The position numbers were made by a program, and so were the translations under genes. This document shows, in pieces, positions 6,419-13,493 of a stretch of DNA of 13,493 nucleotides. The notes under the pieces are model-generated. The model made no database searches. It saw only the letters and a program-made list of their open reading frames with translations, and was not told the DNA's origin. Location: the NCBI GenBank assembly GCA_947458985.1, contig CANHBA010000048.1, positions 1 through 13,493 on the forward strand, read 5' to 3'. This DNA comes from Flavobacteriales bacterium. GTDB lineage: Bacteria > Bacteroidota > Bacteroidia > Flavobacteriales_D > Crocinitomicaceae. Each line of letters opens with the position of its first letter. The stretch's first letter is position 1.

Positions 6419-7549
6419 TTATGCTTCTTTGTTTAAAATGGCTAATAACTCGTATGCGCCTTTTACGACGATGGACGAGCGCTTAAGTAAAGCAAGTTGC
6501 TTACTTGTGATAGCGACTCTGCCGTCTTGGGTCATGAGTATGTCGATTTCGACTGTTAAAAAGTTGCCCTCTTTTTCAATAAATACAATATCTTTTCCAT
6601 TTTGCTGCACCACAGCCTCCTCTGGTAAGGTAAATTGGTTCTGATCCTCGGCGCGAATTTCTGCTTTCAAATAAGAACCTGGCGTGATGTCTGCCGGGAG
6701 TTTGTCAAAATGACAATGCACTTTAACGGTGCGTTCGGTACTGATCTCTCTACCAATCAAATAAATTTTAGCCGTTGCGCTGCTGTGCATATCCACAAAC
6801 TGCAATTTAACCGTTTGCTCTTTTTGTAAAAAGGACAAATACTTTTCATAAACCGTGAGTTCGGCATGCGCATGCTTTAAGTCAATGATTTCTAGCAAAT
6901 TGTCTTTGGGCTCAGCAAAAGCACCAACGTTAGCAGTTACTTTGGTAATCACGCCTGCAAATGGTGAACGGATATTTTGGGTGCGTTCTATCTGACCATT
7001 GCGAAGCGTGTTCATATTGACATTGGCCATCTCTAATTTCATTGCCAAACCACTTAATTTGGCTTTATTCACCATGTAGGCACTTTTGGCTTGTTGGTAG
7101 CTCTTGGCCGAGCCGGCTTCTTTTGCGTAAAGTTCCTTTTGGCGCTCGTAGTCGGCAGCGAGGTATTCCGCCTGACCTTGCACTTCTAAGTACTCTTGTT
7201 GCAACTGAATGACTTCTGGGTGTTCTACCACCATTAGAATTTGCCCTTTTTGTACTTGCATACCGTCGAGCACATTGATCTTTTTGATGTAACCACCAAA
7301 GGGCATGGCAATGTAGGATTTATTTTGAGGCGGTACGTCAATGACGCCATTGGCAAAAACACTCAGGCCCATATTGATTTGTTGCAAGGTTCCGAGTTCG
7401 ACACCGAGCGTTTGGAGTTGTTTGGGACTCAGCTGGAGCTGCTTATTGACTTTGGTTTCTTTTGCTGCGTTGACTTCTTTATCGGCAGAGGAACAAGAAA
7501 ACAAGAAGAGGACCAATATGCTTTTGAGCAGAAAAAAAGATGTTTTCAT
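6419..7549 (-). CDS. RND efflux periplasmic adaptor (CzcB/CusB type), lipoprotein
   Basis: The 376-residue membrane fusion protein links the RND pump to the outer-membrane channel. A lipoprotein signal ends LFLFSC with Cys19, so it is anchored by lipid and not by a transmembrane helix. The order of parts is typical: first lipoyl half (about 79-110, AMPFGGYIKKINVLDGMQVQ), a helical hairpin (about 111-185, Gln/Glu/Ala rich), second lipoyl half (about 193-225, RSPFAGVITKVTANVG), then beta-barrel and membrane-proximal domains. It starts 6 bases after the stop of the pump-channel fusion, without a Shine-Dalgarno motif, and is followed after 41 bases by the di-haem lipoprotein. The His/Asp residues near VHCHFDKLPAD (277-287) could touch metal but this is speculative. 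The family assignment to heavy-metal efflux rests on both sequence style and the adjacent CzcA-type pump. Confidence 0.93.
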   Translation of the reverse strand: MKTSFFLLKSILVLFLFSCSSADKEVNAAKETKVNKQLQLSPKQLQTLGVELGTLQQINMGLSVFANGVIDVPPQNKSYIAMPFGGYIKKINVLDGMQVQKGQILMVVEHPEVIQLQQEYLEVQGQAEYLAADYERQKELYAKEAGSAKSYQQAKSAYMVNKAKLSGLAMKLEMANVNMNTLRNGQIERTQNIRSPFAGVITKVTANVGAFAEPKDNLLEIIDLKHAHAELTVYEKYLSFLQKEQTVKLQFVDMHSSATAKIYLIGREISTERTVKVHCHFDKLPADITPGSYLKAEIRAEDQNQFTLPEEAVVQQNGKDIVFIEKEGNFLTVEIDILMTQDGRVAITSKQLALLKRSSIVVKGAYELLAILNKEA

Positions 7550-7555
7550 AGGTTG

Positions 7556-10500
7556 TTATTTTTGAATCCATTCATAGGAAATGTGTAACAATTTGATTTG
7601 GTGTTGCCATTCTAAAAGCTCTCCTTGCAGGGCAATTTGGTAATCTTGTAATTGGATAAATTCGACCAAGGAGATTTGGCCGCTGGTCAGTTGCAATTCG
7701 GCATCGGCCTGGAGTTGAGCGAGTTCAGACTCTATAGGTGCTGCTACCATTTGATAGGTTTCAATGCGCTGCGTGAGTTGCCCAAAGATTTGATTTTTTT
7801 GGGTGTTCAAGGCAGTGGCTTGTTGGCTCTTGCGCAACTCATTTTGGGTAAGTGCAAGTTCAAACGAGGCTGTTCGGGCTTTGTAGGCGCGAAAATCAAT
7901 GGGAATTTGCGTTTGGAGCATGGCGCCTTGAAAGCGCTTATTGGGGCCAAAGTACTGATCGCTTCCGTTGATATTTTGGATACCAACCAAAGATTGATTG
8001 AAATAGCCCAAACCAAGTTGAGGCAATTGTTGGGCGCGATTGAGTTCATTTTGAAGCTCCAACTGCTGCTTTTGTATGTCGTAACGCAGCAAACTCGGAT
8101 GTACAGCACCGGCTTCATAAACGGGTAGTTTGAGTAAGTCTATTGCCTCGGGCTGAGCCAGCGCAAATGCAGGACCGTTATATGCTAGCAATGCGTGCAG
8201 GGCCAGCCAAGCATTTTGCAACACCTGAGTATGTTGCTGTAGCATGGCATTGGCGCGCATGTATTTGGAATGCACCAGCACTTGATCCATTTTTGCTGCA
8301 TCGCCGAGCGAAACCCGCAACTGCATCTTTTCATCGAGGACTCCATACAGAGAATCTTGTGTCTTGGCGAGGCGTAGTTGCGCTTGAAGGAGTCGAATGT
8401 GCTCGAGTTGTTCATCCAAAGCGCGCTTGAAATCTTTTTTGAGTATGGCTAGATCTTGTTCAGACATTTGGCTACTGACACTTCCCAATTGTTTTTGCAA
8501 ATGCAAGGCCCCGTTGTAAGGGATTGATTGACTAAGGGTAAGGTTGTTGTCTTTGTTGTAGGCTGAGTTGAATTGCCCCACCATAAACGAAGCCGATAAC
8601 GCTTGCCAACCTGCTGCACCTTCGCCCAAACTTTGCTGGCGCTGCGCTTCGAGTACTTCTGCTTTGATTTGCCCATTTTGATCGAGGAGCATTTGATACA
8701 GTTGCGCATCGGTGAATTTTTGTTGTCCGAAGGCTGTGGAGCTAAGGGCAAGAATAGCCAATAAAGTAATGGTCTTTTTTCTGCGCAAGCGCAAAGGTTT
8801 TTCGAAAAGTATATACAACAAAGGCAAAATAAACAAGGTGAGGATTGTGGCACTGATGAGGCCTCCAATTACAACCGTTGCAAGTGGTTTTTGCACCTCA
8901 GCACCACTGCCGTGAGAGAGCGCCATTGGTAAAAAGCCTAAAGAAGCAACCGTTGCTGTTAGGAGTACAGGCCGAAGTCTATTGGCGGTTCCGCGCAGCA
9001 CCACTTGCATTAATGGAGCACCCGACTTGCGCAGCGAATTGAATTCGGCTATCAGAACTATGCCATTGAGGACCGCCACTCCAAATAGAGCGATGAAACC
9101 TACACCGGCAGAAATCGAAAATGGCATTCCTCTCATATACAAGGCAATAACACCACCAATTGAAGCTAAAGGTATAGCTGAATAAATGAGGGTTGCTTGC
9201 TTCACAGATTGAAAAGTGAGGTACAATAAGAAGAAAATGAGCAACAAGGAAATGGGCACTGCAATGAGCAAGCGCGCACGGGCATGTACCAAGTTTTCGA
9301 AGGTGCCGCCAATTTGCGGAAAATACCCTGTTTCAAAATCGATTTGCTGATCCATTTTTTGCTGGAGTTCTTTAACGATGCTTTCAACATCTCGGCCGCG
9401 CACATTGAAACCTATGATAATGCGCCTTTTGGCGTCGTCGCGCTGGATTTGATTGGGGCCATTTTCGATTTCTATAGCTGCCAACTCTGCCAAAGCAATT
9501 TCTTGGCCTGCGGCGTTGCTTACATACAATTGCTTGATGTCTGTAATGGCGGCGCGGTCGGCCTGGCGCAATTTAACCACCAATTGAAATTTGCGTTCCC
9601 CTTCAAAAACATAACCCGCAATTTGACCTGCGAAACCTAAATTGACCGCTCGGTTGACTTCTTCGATGGTGACTTGATACCGTGCAAGTGCGTCGCGGTC
9701 ATAGCGCACAATAAGCTGAGGCAAGCCGGAGAGTTCTTCTACGTAGATATCTTGGACACCAGTTATACTTTTAGAAATGCCGCCTATTTGTTTGGCGTAG
9801 GCAGAAAGTTTAGCGAAATCTTCTCCGTATACTTTGACCACTACATCTTGTTTGGCGCCTGTCATGAGCTCATTGAAGCGCATTTGAATGGGCTGCTGAA
9901 AACCAAATGACACACTTGGTAGTTCTTCTTCGAGAACGGCTTGCATTTTGGCGGCAAGTTCCTCTTTATTAGTAGCACTCACCCACTCTTCCTTGTCCTT
10001 TAAAATAAGCATGAGGTCACAGGCTTCCATAGGCATAGGGTCTGTCGGGATTTCGGCCGTACCGATTTTGCCAACCACTTGTTTGATTTCTGGAAATTTT
10101 TGGAGCAATACACGCGATGCTTTGGTGGTGGCATCAATGGTTTTGTTGAGCCCTGAACCGGTCATGAGGCGGGTCTCGACAGCGAAATCGCCTTCATCTA
10201 AAGATGGAATAAATTCTGCACCGAGTTGCTTGAAGAGCAGTATCGATATGGTAAAAAGGACAATAATTGACCCGAGGATCCATTTTTGCTTGCGCAACAC
10301 CCAAGAAAGTGCGGGTGTGTAACGCGTTTTGATTTGGTCTATGAGTCGGTCTGAAATAGTTTTACCCACTTGCACTTTTTTGGAGAGCACCAGCGAGGAA
10401 ATCATGGGCACGTACGTGAGTGAAAGGATGAGCGCCCCGAGAATGGCAAAAATGACGGTTTGGGCCATCGGCTTGAACATTTTGCCTTCGATACCAACAA

Positions 10501-11893
10501 GTGCTAAAATAGGCAGGTAAACAACAAGAATAATGACCTGCCCAAAAACGGCACTTTTACTGAATTTGGAAGCCGAACTATACACTTCAGTGTTCATTTC
10601 GAGCTGGGTGAGTTGTTTGCCGCGCCTATACTGCAGCAAATGCAGCGTGGATTCTACGATGATGACCGCGCCATCTACGATAAGCCCGAAGTCGAGGGCG
10701 CCTAAAGACATCAGGTTTCCAGAAACACCAAACACGTTCATCAGGGAGATGGCAAAGAGCATGGCCAAAGGAATAACGGACGCAACAATGAGCCCCGCAC
10801 GTAAATTTCCTAAGAGCAGAACCAACACAAAAATGACTATAAGAGCGCCTTCAATAAGGTTGTTGCTTACGGTGTGGATGGCTCTGTTGACTAAATTGGT
10901 GCGATCGAGGTAAACTTCTAGCTCCACGCCTTCGGGCAGATTGCTTTCAATTTGAGCCATGCGTTCTTTCACCAACGAAATAACTTCTGAAGAATTGGCT
11001 CCTTTGAGCATGAGTACGATTCCGCCCACAGCCTCGCCTTCGGCATTGTAGGTGAGCGCGCCGTAACGCACCTGAGCGCCGTATTTGACTTCGGCGATAT
11101 CGCGGATGTAAACCGGTGCATCGCCGCTCGGATGATTGATCTGGATGTTTTCGATATCGGACAAACTACCTACCAAACCTTCGGTTCTGATGTAGGTCGT
11201 CATGTGGTGGCGTTCAATATAGGCCCCGCCGGTATTTTCGTTGTTTTGAGATACCGCCGTAAAGACTTCATCTAATGTAATTTCGTGTGCTTTGAGCAAC
11301 AGCGGATCAATAGCAATTTCGTAGGTCTTGAGTTCTCCGCCAAAACCACTCACATCGGCAACGCCTTTGACGCCGAGCAATTGCCTGCGGATGACCCAAT
11401 CTTGGATGCTGCGGAGGTCGGCGGGGCTGTATTTTTGGGTATACCCCGCTTTGGCGCGCAAGGTATACTGATAGATTTCGCCGAGACCGGTGCTTAATGG
11501 TGCCATGGAAGGCTCTCCGAAACCTGAAGGAATATTGTTTTTGGCTTCCGATAAGCGCTCCTGAACTTGTTGACGCGCCCAATAGATGTCGGTGTCTTCG
11601 GTAAAAACAATAGTAACTACACTTAAGCCAAAGCGACTAAAAGACCGAATTTCTTCGATTCCTGGAATAGTAGCCATGGTTTGTTCGACCGGAAAGGTGA
11701 CGAAGCGCTCTATATCGAGTGCGCTTGACGACGGCGCGCTCGTGACCACCTGAACTTGGTTGTTGGTGATGTCCGGGACGGCGTCTATCGGAAGTTTGGA
11801 AAGTGAAAATAGCCCCCAAATGATGAGAGCGAGGGTCAAGACAGCAACAATTAGTTTGTTGTGAATCGACCAGTAAATGATGCGATTTAACAT
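7556..11893 (-). CDS. Fused CzcA-type heavy-metal RND pump and CzcC/TolC-type outer-membrane channel
   Basis: A 1445-residue protein. Residues 1-1040 are a full HME-RND proton-driven metal pump: TM1 (13-32), then KLPIDAVPDITNNQVQV, a first periplasmic loop to about 340, TM2-TM6 (about 345-500), TM7 (538-554), a second loop with FQQPIQMRFNELMTGAK (665-681), and TM8-TM12 (876-1029). The TM4 motif DFGLIVDGAVIIVES (401-415) has the DFGx3DGAx3VE form of Czc/Cnr-like divalent-cation pumps, except Ser replaces the usual final Asn; it lacks the Cu/Ag-type motif. Residues 1057-1445 form an outer-membrane efflux protein with its two coiled-coil repeats. The junction (1035-1056, RLRRKK then TITLLAILAL, SSTAFG) looks like a complete Sec signal peptide. 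Pump-channel fusions of this length are, as I recall, frequent in Bacteroidota; a normal neighbour order would be separate czcC, czcB, czcA genes. There is no frame disruption, and the ATG gives a standard pump N-terminus. Confidence 0.95.
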   Translation of the reverse strand: MLNRIIYWSIHNKLIVAVLTLALIIWGLFSLSKLPIDAVPDITNNQVQVVTSAPSSSALDIERFVTFPVEQTMATIPGIEEIRSFSRFGLSVVTIVFTEDTDIYWARQQVQERLSEAKNNIPSGFGEPSMAPLSTGLGEIYQYTLRAKAGYTQKYSPADLRSIQDWVIRRQLLGVKGVADVSGFGGELKTYEIAIDPLLLKAHEITLDEVFTAVSQNNENTGGAYIERHHMTTYIRTEGLVGSLSDIENIQINHPSGDAPVYIRDIAEVKYGAQVRYGALTYNAEGEAVGGIVLMLKGANSSEVISLVKERMAQIESNLPEGVELEVYLDRTNLVNRAIHTVSNNLIEGALIVIFVLVLLLGNLRAGLIVASVIPLAMLFAISLMNVFGVSGNLMSLGALDFGLIVDGAVIIVESTLHLLQYRRGKQLTQLEMNTEVYSSASKFSKSAVFGQVIILVVYLPILALVGIEGKMFKPMAQTVIFAILGALILSLTYVPMISSLVLSKKVQVGKTISDRLIDQIKTRYTPALSWVLRKQKWILGSIIVLFTISILLFKQLGAEFIPSLDEGDFAVETRLMTGSGLNKTIDATTKASRVLLQKFPEIKQVVGKIGTAEIPTDPMPMEACDLMLILKDKEEWVSATNKEELAAKMQAVLEEELPSVSFGFQQPIQMRFNELMTGAKQDVVVKVYGEDFAKLSAYAKQIGGISKSITGVQDIYVEELSGLPQLIVRYDRDALARYQVTIEEVNRAVNLGFAGQIAGYVFEGERKFQLVVKLRQADRAAITDIKQLYVSNAAGQEIALAELAAIEIENGPNQIQRDDAKRRIIIGFNVRGRDVESIVKELQQKMDQQIDFETGYFPQIGGTFENLVHARARLLIAVPISLLLIFFLLYLTFQSVKQATLIYSAIPLASIGGVIALYMRGMPFSISAGVGFIALFGVAVLNGIVLIAEFNSLRKSGAPLMQVVLRGTANRLRPVLLTATVASLGFLPMALSHGSGAEVQKPLATVVIGGLISATILTLFILPLLYILFEKPLRLRRKKTITLLAILALSSTAFGQQKFTDAQLYQMLLDQNGQIKAEVLEAQRQQSLGEGAAGWQALSASFMVGQFNSAYNKDNNLTLSQSIPYNGALHLQKQLGSVSSQMSEQDLAILKKDFKRALDEQLEHIRLLQAQLRLAKTQDSLYGVLDEKMQLRVSLGDAAKMDQVLVHSKYMRANAMLQQHTQVLQNAWLALHALLAYNGPAFALAQPEAIDLLKLPVYEAGAVHPSLLRYDIQKQQLELQNELNRAQQLPQLGLGYFNQSLVGIQNINGSDQYFGPNKRFQGAMLQTQIPIDFRAYKARTASFELALTQNELRKSQQATALNTQKNQIFGQLTQRIETYQMVAAPIESELAQLQADAELQLTSGQISLVEFIQLQDYQIALQGELLEWQHQIKLLHISYEWIQK
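8726..8790 (-). other. Signal-peptide-like segment at the pump-channel junction
   Basis: Within the fusion, residues 1035-1056 read as a basic n-region (RLRRKK), a hydrophobic core (TITLLAILAL) and a c-region ending STAFG before Gln-Gln-Lys. This immediately follows the last pump helix, whose C-terminal end should be cytoplasmic, so the segment is correctly oriented to carry the channel domain across the inner membrane and could be cut by signal peptidase I. The predicted cut after Gly1056 is inferred, not demonstrated. Confidence 0.7.
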
Positions 11894-11931
11894 AGGAACT
11901 CAATTAGAATGTAAAACTCAAAGAACTTAAG

Positions 11932-12318
11932 CTACACTAATTGAGGAGGGTGCCAACATTCAAAAAAGTCGTTGATCGAAACAGATGTTGGTGCCGATAA
12001 AATATTTTGTCTGGAAAGATGTAGAGGCGTTTTATCCAAAGAAACGGATGTACTTGAGCTAGGCATCACCATAGTAATCAATACATTCGACTGAACCGAT
12101 TTAAATGGGAGCTCGCGGTGTTCTTGGTGGTTCTCGGTTACTTGCTGGAGGTAGTGTTCTTGGACAAAACTTAAGAAACCGCCGGCTTCTTTTTCTTGCT
12201 GATATTGGGCGTAATGGTCAAAAAGGGCATCGAGCTTGAAAAACTCAAGGCCTTGCCATTGGGGTGCCAAGGAAAGCAAGCCAAAGTATATTGCCAAAAC
12301 CAAGCTCATGAAGCGCAT
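11932..12318 (-). CDS. Small exported His-containing protein heading the efflux operon, function unknown
   Basis: A 128-residue protein with an N-terminal signal peptide or membrane anchor (about 1-18, MRFMSLVLAIYFGLLSLAP), a charged middle part (DHYAQYQQEKEAGGFLSFVQEHYLQQ) with His at 35, 55, 64, 67, followed by ELPFKS, a Ser/Thr-rich linker, and a C-terminal NDFFECWHPPQLV. It is the first gene of the RND operon, 38 bases upstream of the pump-channel fusion. I recall similar short proteins, with a His-rich middle, an LPFKS-like motif and a Trp-x-Pro-Pro end, ahead of heavy-metal RND genes in other Bacteroidota, but no named function. A periplasmic metal-binding or regulatory role is inference. 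Met4 (ATG 12309) is an alternative start, and is favoured if the promoter directly upstream is used as predicted. Confidence 0.8.
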   Translation of the reverse strand: MRFMSLVLAIYFGLLSLAPQWQGLEFFKLDALFDHYAQYQQEKEAGGFLSFVQEHYLQQVTENHQEHRELPFKSVQSNVLITMVMPSSSTSVSLDKTPLHLSRQNILSAPTSVSINDFFECWHPPQLV

Positions 12319-12322
12319 AGAA

Positions 12323-12330
12323 CAAAGTTA
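12323..12330 (-). promoter_or_regulatory. Candidate -7 promoter element for the metal-efflux operon
   Basis: On the minus strand TAACTTTG is an exact match to TAnnTTTG. It ends four bases before the ATG at 12318, so transcription should begin at about 12319, giving a leaderless message or a 10-base leader to the second ATG at 12309. A TTG lies 14 bases upstream of it, shorter than the usual spacing to a -33 box. Confidence 0.5.
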
Positions 12331-12331
12331 C

Positions 12332-12371
12332 CGAAAATTAAAATCAACTCCCGAAAGATTGTTTAATTTCG
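12332..12371. promoter_or_regulatory. Imperfect inverted repeat between divergent promoters (possible operator)
   Basis: The arms CGAAAATTAAAATCAA (12332-12347) and TTGTTTAATTTCG (12359-12371) are complementary apart from three extra bases in the left arm. The same stretch holds a direct repeat, CCGAAAATT at 12331 and CCGAAAGATT at 12351, exactly 20 bases apart. It lies between the efflux operon and the aminopeptidase gene. It is AT-rich, so chance symmetry is a real possibility, and no regulator gene is in view. Confidence 0.3.
12364..12371 (+). promoter_or_regulatory. Candidate -7 promoter element for the M1 aminopeptidase gene
   Basis: TAATTTCG differs from TAnnTTTG at one position and ends 14 bases before the ATG at 12386, which would give a leader of about 11 bases. 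It forms the distal part of the right arm of the inverted repeat, so a protein bound there could affect it. Weak evidence. Confidence 0.25.
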
Positions 12372-12385
12372 TTCAAACCTTTGAA

Positions 12386-13493
12386 ATGAAAAAACTCCTT
12401 CTTCTTCAGTTATTTGTTGCAATTTCCCTCACCTCTTTTGGTCAAGAGCAGATGGGAAGTTGTTCTTCTAGAAAAGCAAGCAAACAGTGGCAAACAAAAA
12501 GTGCCTCTTTGACTATTGCCGAAATCGCTGAAACCGAAAAATACGACGTCCATTTTTACAACCTAGACCTTAACATGAACAATATCTCCACCTACTTGAG
12601 TGGAAGTGTTGAGATCCATGCCAAAGCAAAAGAGAGTTTAGACTCCGCGTTAATTGAATTGTTTGAGACTTTAATCATAAGTGAAGTTCAAGTCAATGGA
12701 ACAAACGTAAATTACCATAGGGTTTCTAACAAAGTGAGCGTTCCGGTAAACGCGAGTCCAAATCAAAATTTCATCATTAAAGTTACTTATGCGGGCAATC
12801 CGCCGACGGCACAGACCAATCCATTGGGCGGCAGTGGCCTAACGGCTGGCAGTTCGCCAAGTTGGGGCAACAAAGTGGTGTGGTCGTTATCAGAGCCTTT
12901 TTCGGCTTATGAATGGTTTGCTGTTAAGCAGAGCCTCACAGACAAAGCCGATTCTTGCGCCGTTGCCATCACCGTTCCGGACACCTGCAAGGCCGGCTCA
13001 AATGGAATTCTAGAGCAAGTTGTGCCTTTAGGTAATGGCCAGACGCGCTACGCATGGAAGCACCGCCATCCGATAGACTACTACCTCATTTCTGTTGCTG
13101 TTGCCAAATATGTTGAATACAATGTTTATGCAAATCCGCAAGGAAACCCCTCTCCTGTTTTGATCCAGAATTATATCTATGACAACCCCGGAACGCTCCC
13201 TAATTTTATAGATGAAATCAATGAAACTGCCGACTTTTTAGAACTTTTTGCAACACAATTTGGTCCCTACCCCTTTGCCGACGAAAAATACGGACATTGC
13301 ATGGCACCAATTGGCGGCGGAATGGAGCACCAAACCATGACCACCCAAGGATTCTTTGAAAAAACCCTGACCGCCCACGAACTTGCGCATCAATGGTGGG
13401 GCAACCATGTCACTTGCGCGTCGTGGTGCGACATCTGGCTCAATGAAGGTTTTGCCTCTTATAGCGAATACCTGATGCTCGCCGCACTTTACA
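12386..13493 (+). CDS. Secreted M1-family zinc aminopeptidase (3' end cut by window edge)
   Basis: The frame is open from ATG 12386 to the window end (369 codons). Residues 1-19 form a Sec signal peptide (MKKLLLLQLFVAIS..., cut probably near SFG-QE). An N-terminal beta-domain (about 45-240) begins YDVHFYNLDLNMN, as in M1 enzymes. The catalytic domain shows the substrate-recognition motif GGGMEHQT (Met313-Glu314, in place of GAMEN) and the zinc site HELAH (331-335) with the third ligand Glu354 in WLNEGFASYSEY, exactly 18 residues after the second His. These enzymes remove N-terminal residues from peptides; here outside the cytoplasm. Unusual are two cysteines (344 and 348) between the zinc motifs, where relatives mostly have W-x-D-x-W. 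Bacteroidota members often carry a C-terminal type IX secretion domain, which would be beyond the edge. It is divergent from the efflux operon with 67 bases between them. Confidence 0.93.
   Translation, partial: MKKLLLLQLFVAISLTSFGQEQMGSCSSRKASKQWQTKSASLTIAEIAETEKYDVHFYNLDLNMNNISTYLSGSVEIHAKAKESLDSALIELFETLIISEVQVNGTNVNYHRVSNKVSVPVNASPNQNFIIKVTYAGNPPTAQTNPLGGSGLTAGSSPSWGNKVVWSLSEPFSAYEWFAVKQSLTDKADSCAVAITVPDTCKAGSNGILEQVVPLGNGQTRYAWKHRHPIDYYLISVAVAKYVEYNVYANPQGNPSPVLIQNYIYDNPGTLPNFIDEINETADFLELFATQFGPYPFADEKYGHCMAPIGGGMEHQTMTTQGFFEKTLTAHELAHQWWGNHVTCASWCDIWLNEGFASYSEYLMLAALY

Noticed and set aside
7652..8128. 158-codon plus-strand frame opposite the channel domain
   Set aside because: Antisense to the well-supported pump-channel fusion; no domain, no promoter.
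8700..8800. Sequencing error or lost stop joining separate czcA and czcC genes
   Set aside because: The frame is continuous without any in-frame start needed for the channel, the last pump helix and the signal-like segment are adjacent, and I recall fused proteins of similar length as common in Bacteroidota; an assembly check would settle it.
10533..10913. 126-codon plus-strand frame opposite the pump
   Set aside because: Low-complexity shadow frame of the RND transmembrane region.
12376..12383. AACCTTTG as a promoter element for the aminopeptidase
   Set aside because: Its expected transcription start would fall within the start codon itself, and TAATTTCG upstream fits better.
1..13493. Mobile elements, CRISPR arrays, tRNA/rRNA genes, defence systems
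   Set aside because: No regularly spaced repeats, terminal inverted repeats, transposase or integrase motifs, or structured RNA signatures were seen; all long stretches are accounted for by the listed genes.

Overview
The window looks like chromosomal DNA of a Gram-negative member of the Bacteroidota, probably flavobacteria-like. Evidence seen in the sequence: protein sequences typical of that phylum (GlyA, LpxB, the CzcA-CzcC fusion), translation starts mostly preceded by A-rich stretches instead of Shine-Dalgarno motifs, and matches to the Bacteroidota -7 promoter element TAnnTTTG just ahead of several start codons. The lpxB gene implies a lipid A outer membrane. The genus cannot be told from this alone. 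No tRNA, rRNA, CRISPR, transposase or phage gene was seen, and there is no gene-free stretch above about 70 bases.

Layout. (1) Minus strand, 3295 down to 1: a compressed operon of surE (5'/3'-nucleotidase), a small three-helix membrane protein, lpxB (lipid A disaccharide synthase) and a secreted SpoIID/LytB-domain protein cut by the left edge. Neighbouring genes overlap by 13, 0 and 4 bases. (2) Plus strand, 3344 to 5868: an SH3b-NlpC/P60 peptidase without signal peptide, glyA (serine hydroxymethyltransferase) and a small membrane protein with a YyaB-like PH domain. (3) A strong hairpin at 5841-5874 separates this unit from the next, convergent one; it lies partly inside the end of the PH-domain gene. 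(4) Minus strand, 12318 down to 5904: a heavy-metal RND efflux operon consisting of a small His-containing exported protein, a 1445-residue fusion of a CzcA-type pump with a CzcC/TolC-type outer-membrane channel, a lipoprotein CzcB-type adaptor, and a lipoprotein with two CXXCH haem motifs. (5) Plus strand from 12386: the first 369 residues of a secreted M1-family zinc aminopeptidase, divergent from the efflux operon and cut by the right edge.

How the genes fit together: regions 1 and 2 are housekeeping and envelope functions (lipid A, peptidoglycan handling, nucleotide and one-carbon metabolism), fired from a very short divergent promoter region between surE and the NlpC/P60 gene. Region 4 encodes a complete tripartite metal exporter in only two polypeptides. 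The pump motif DFGxxxDGAxxxVE points to divalent ions (Zn, Co, Cd or Ni) and not Cu/Ag. The most striking feature is that the pump-channel fusion carries a signal-peptide-like segment (residues 1039-1056) exactly at the junction, so the chain may be a polyprotein that signal peptidase cuts into an inner-membrane pump and an outer-membrane channel. The flanking His-containing protein and the di-haem lipoprotein are candidate accessory factors of this efflux system; their roles are unproven.
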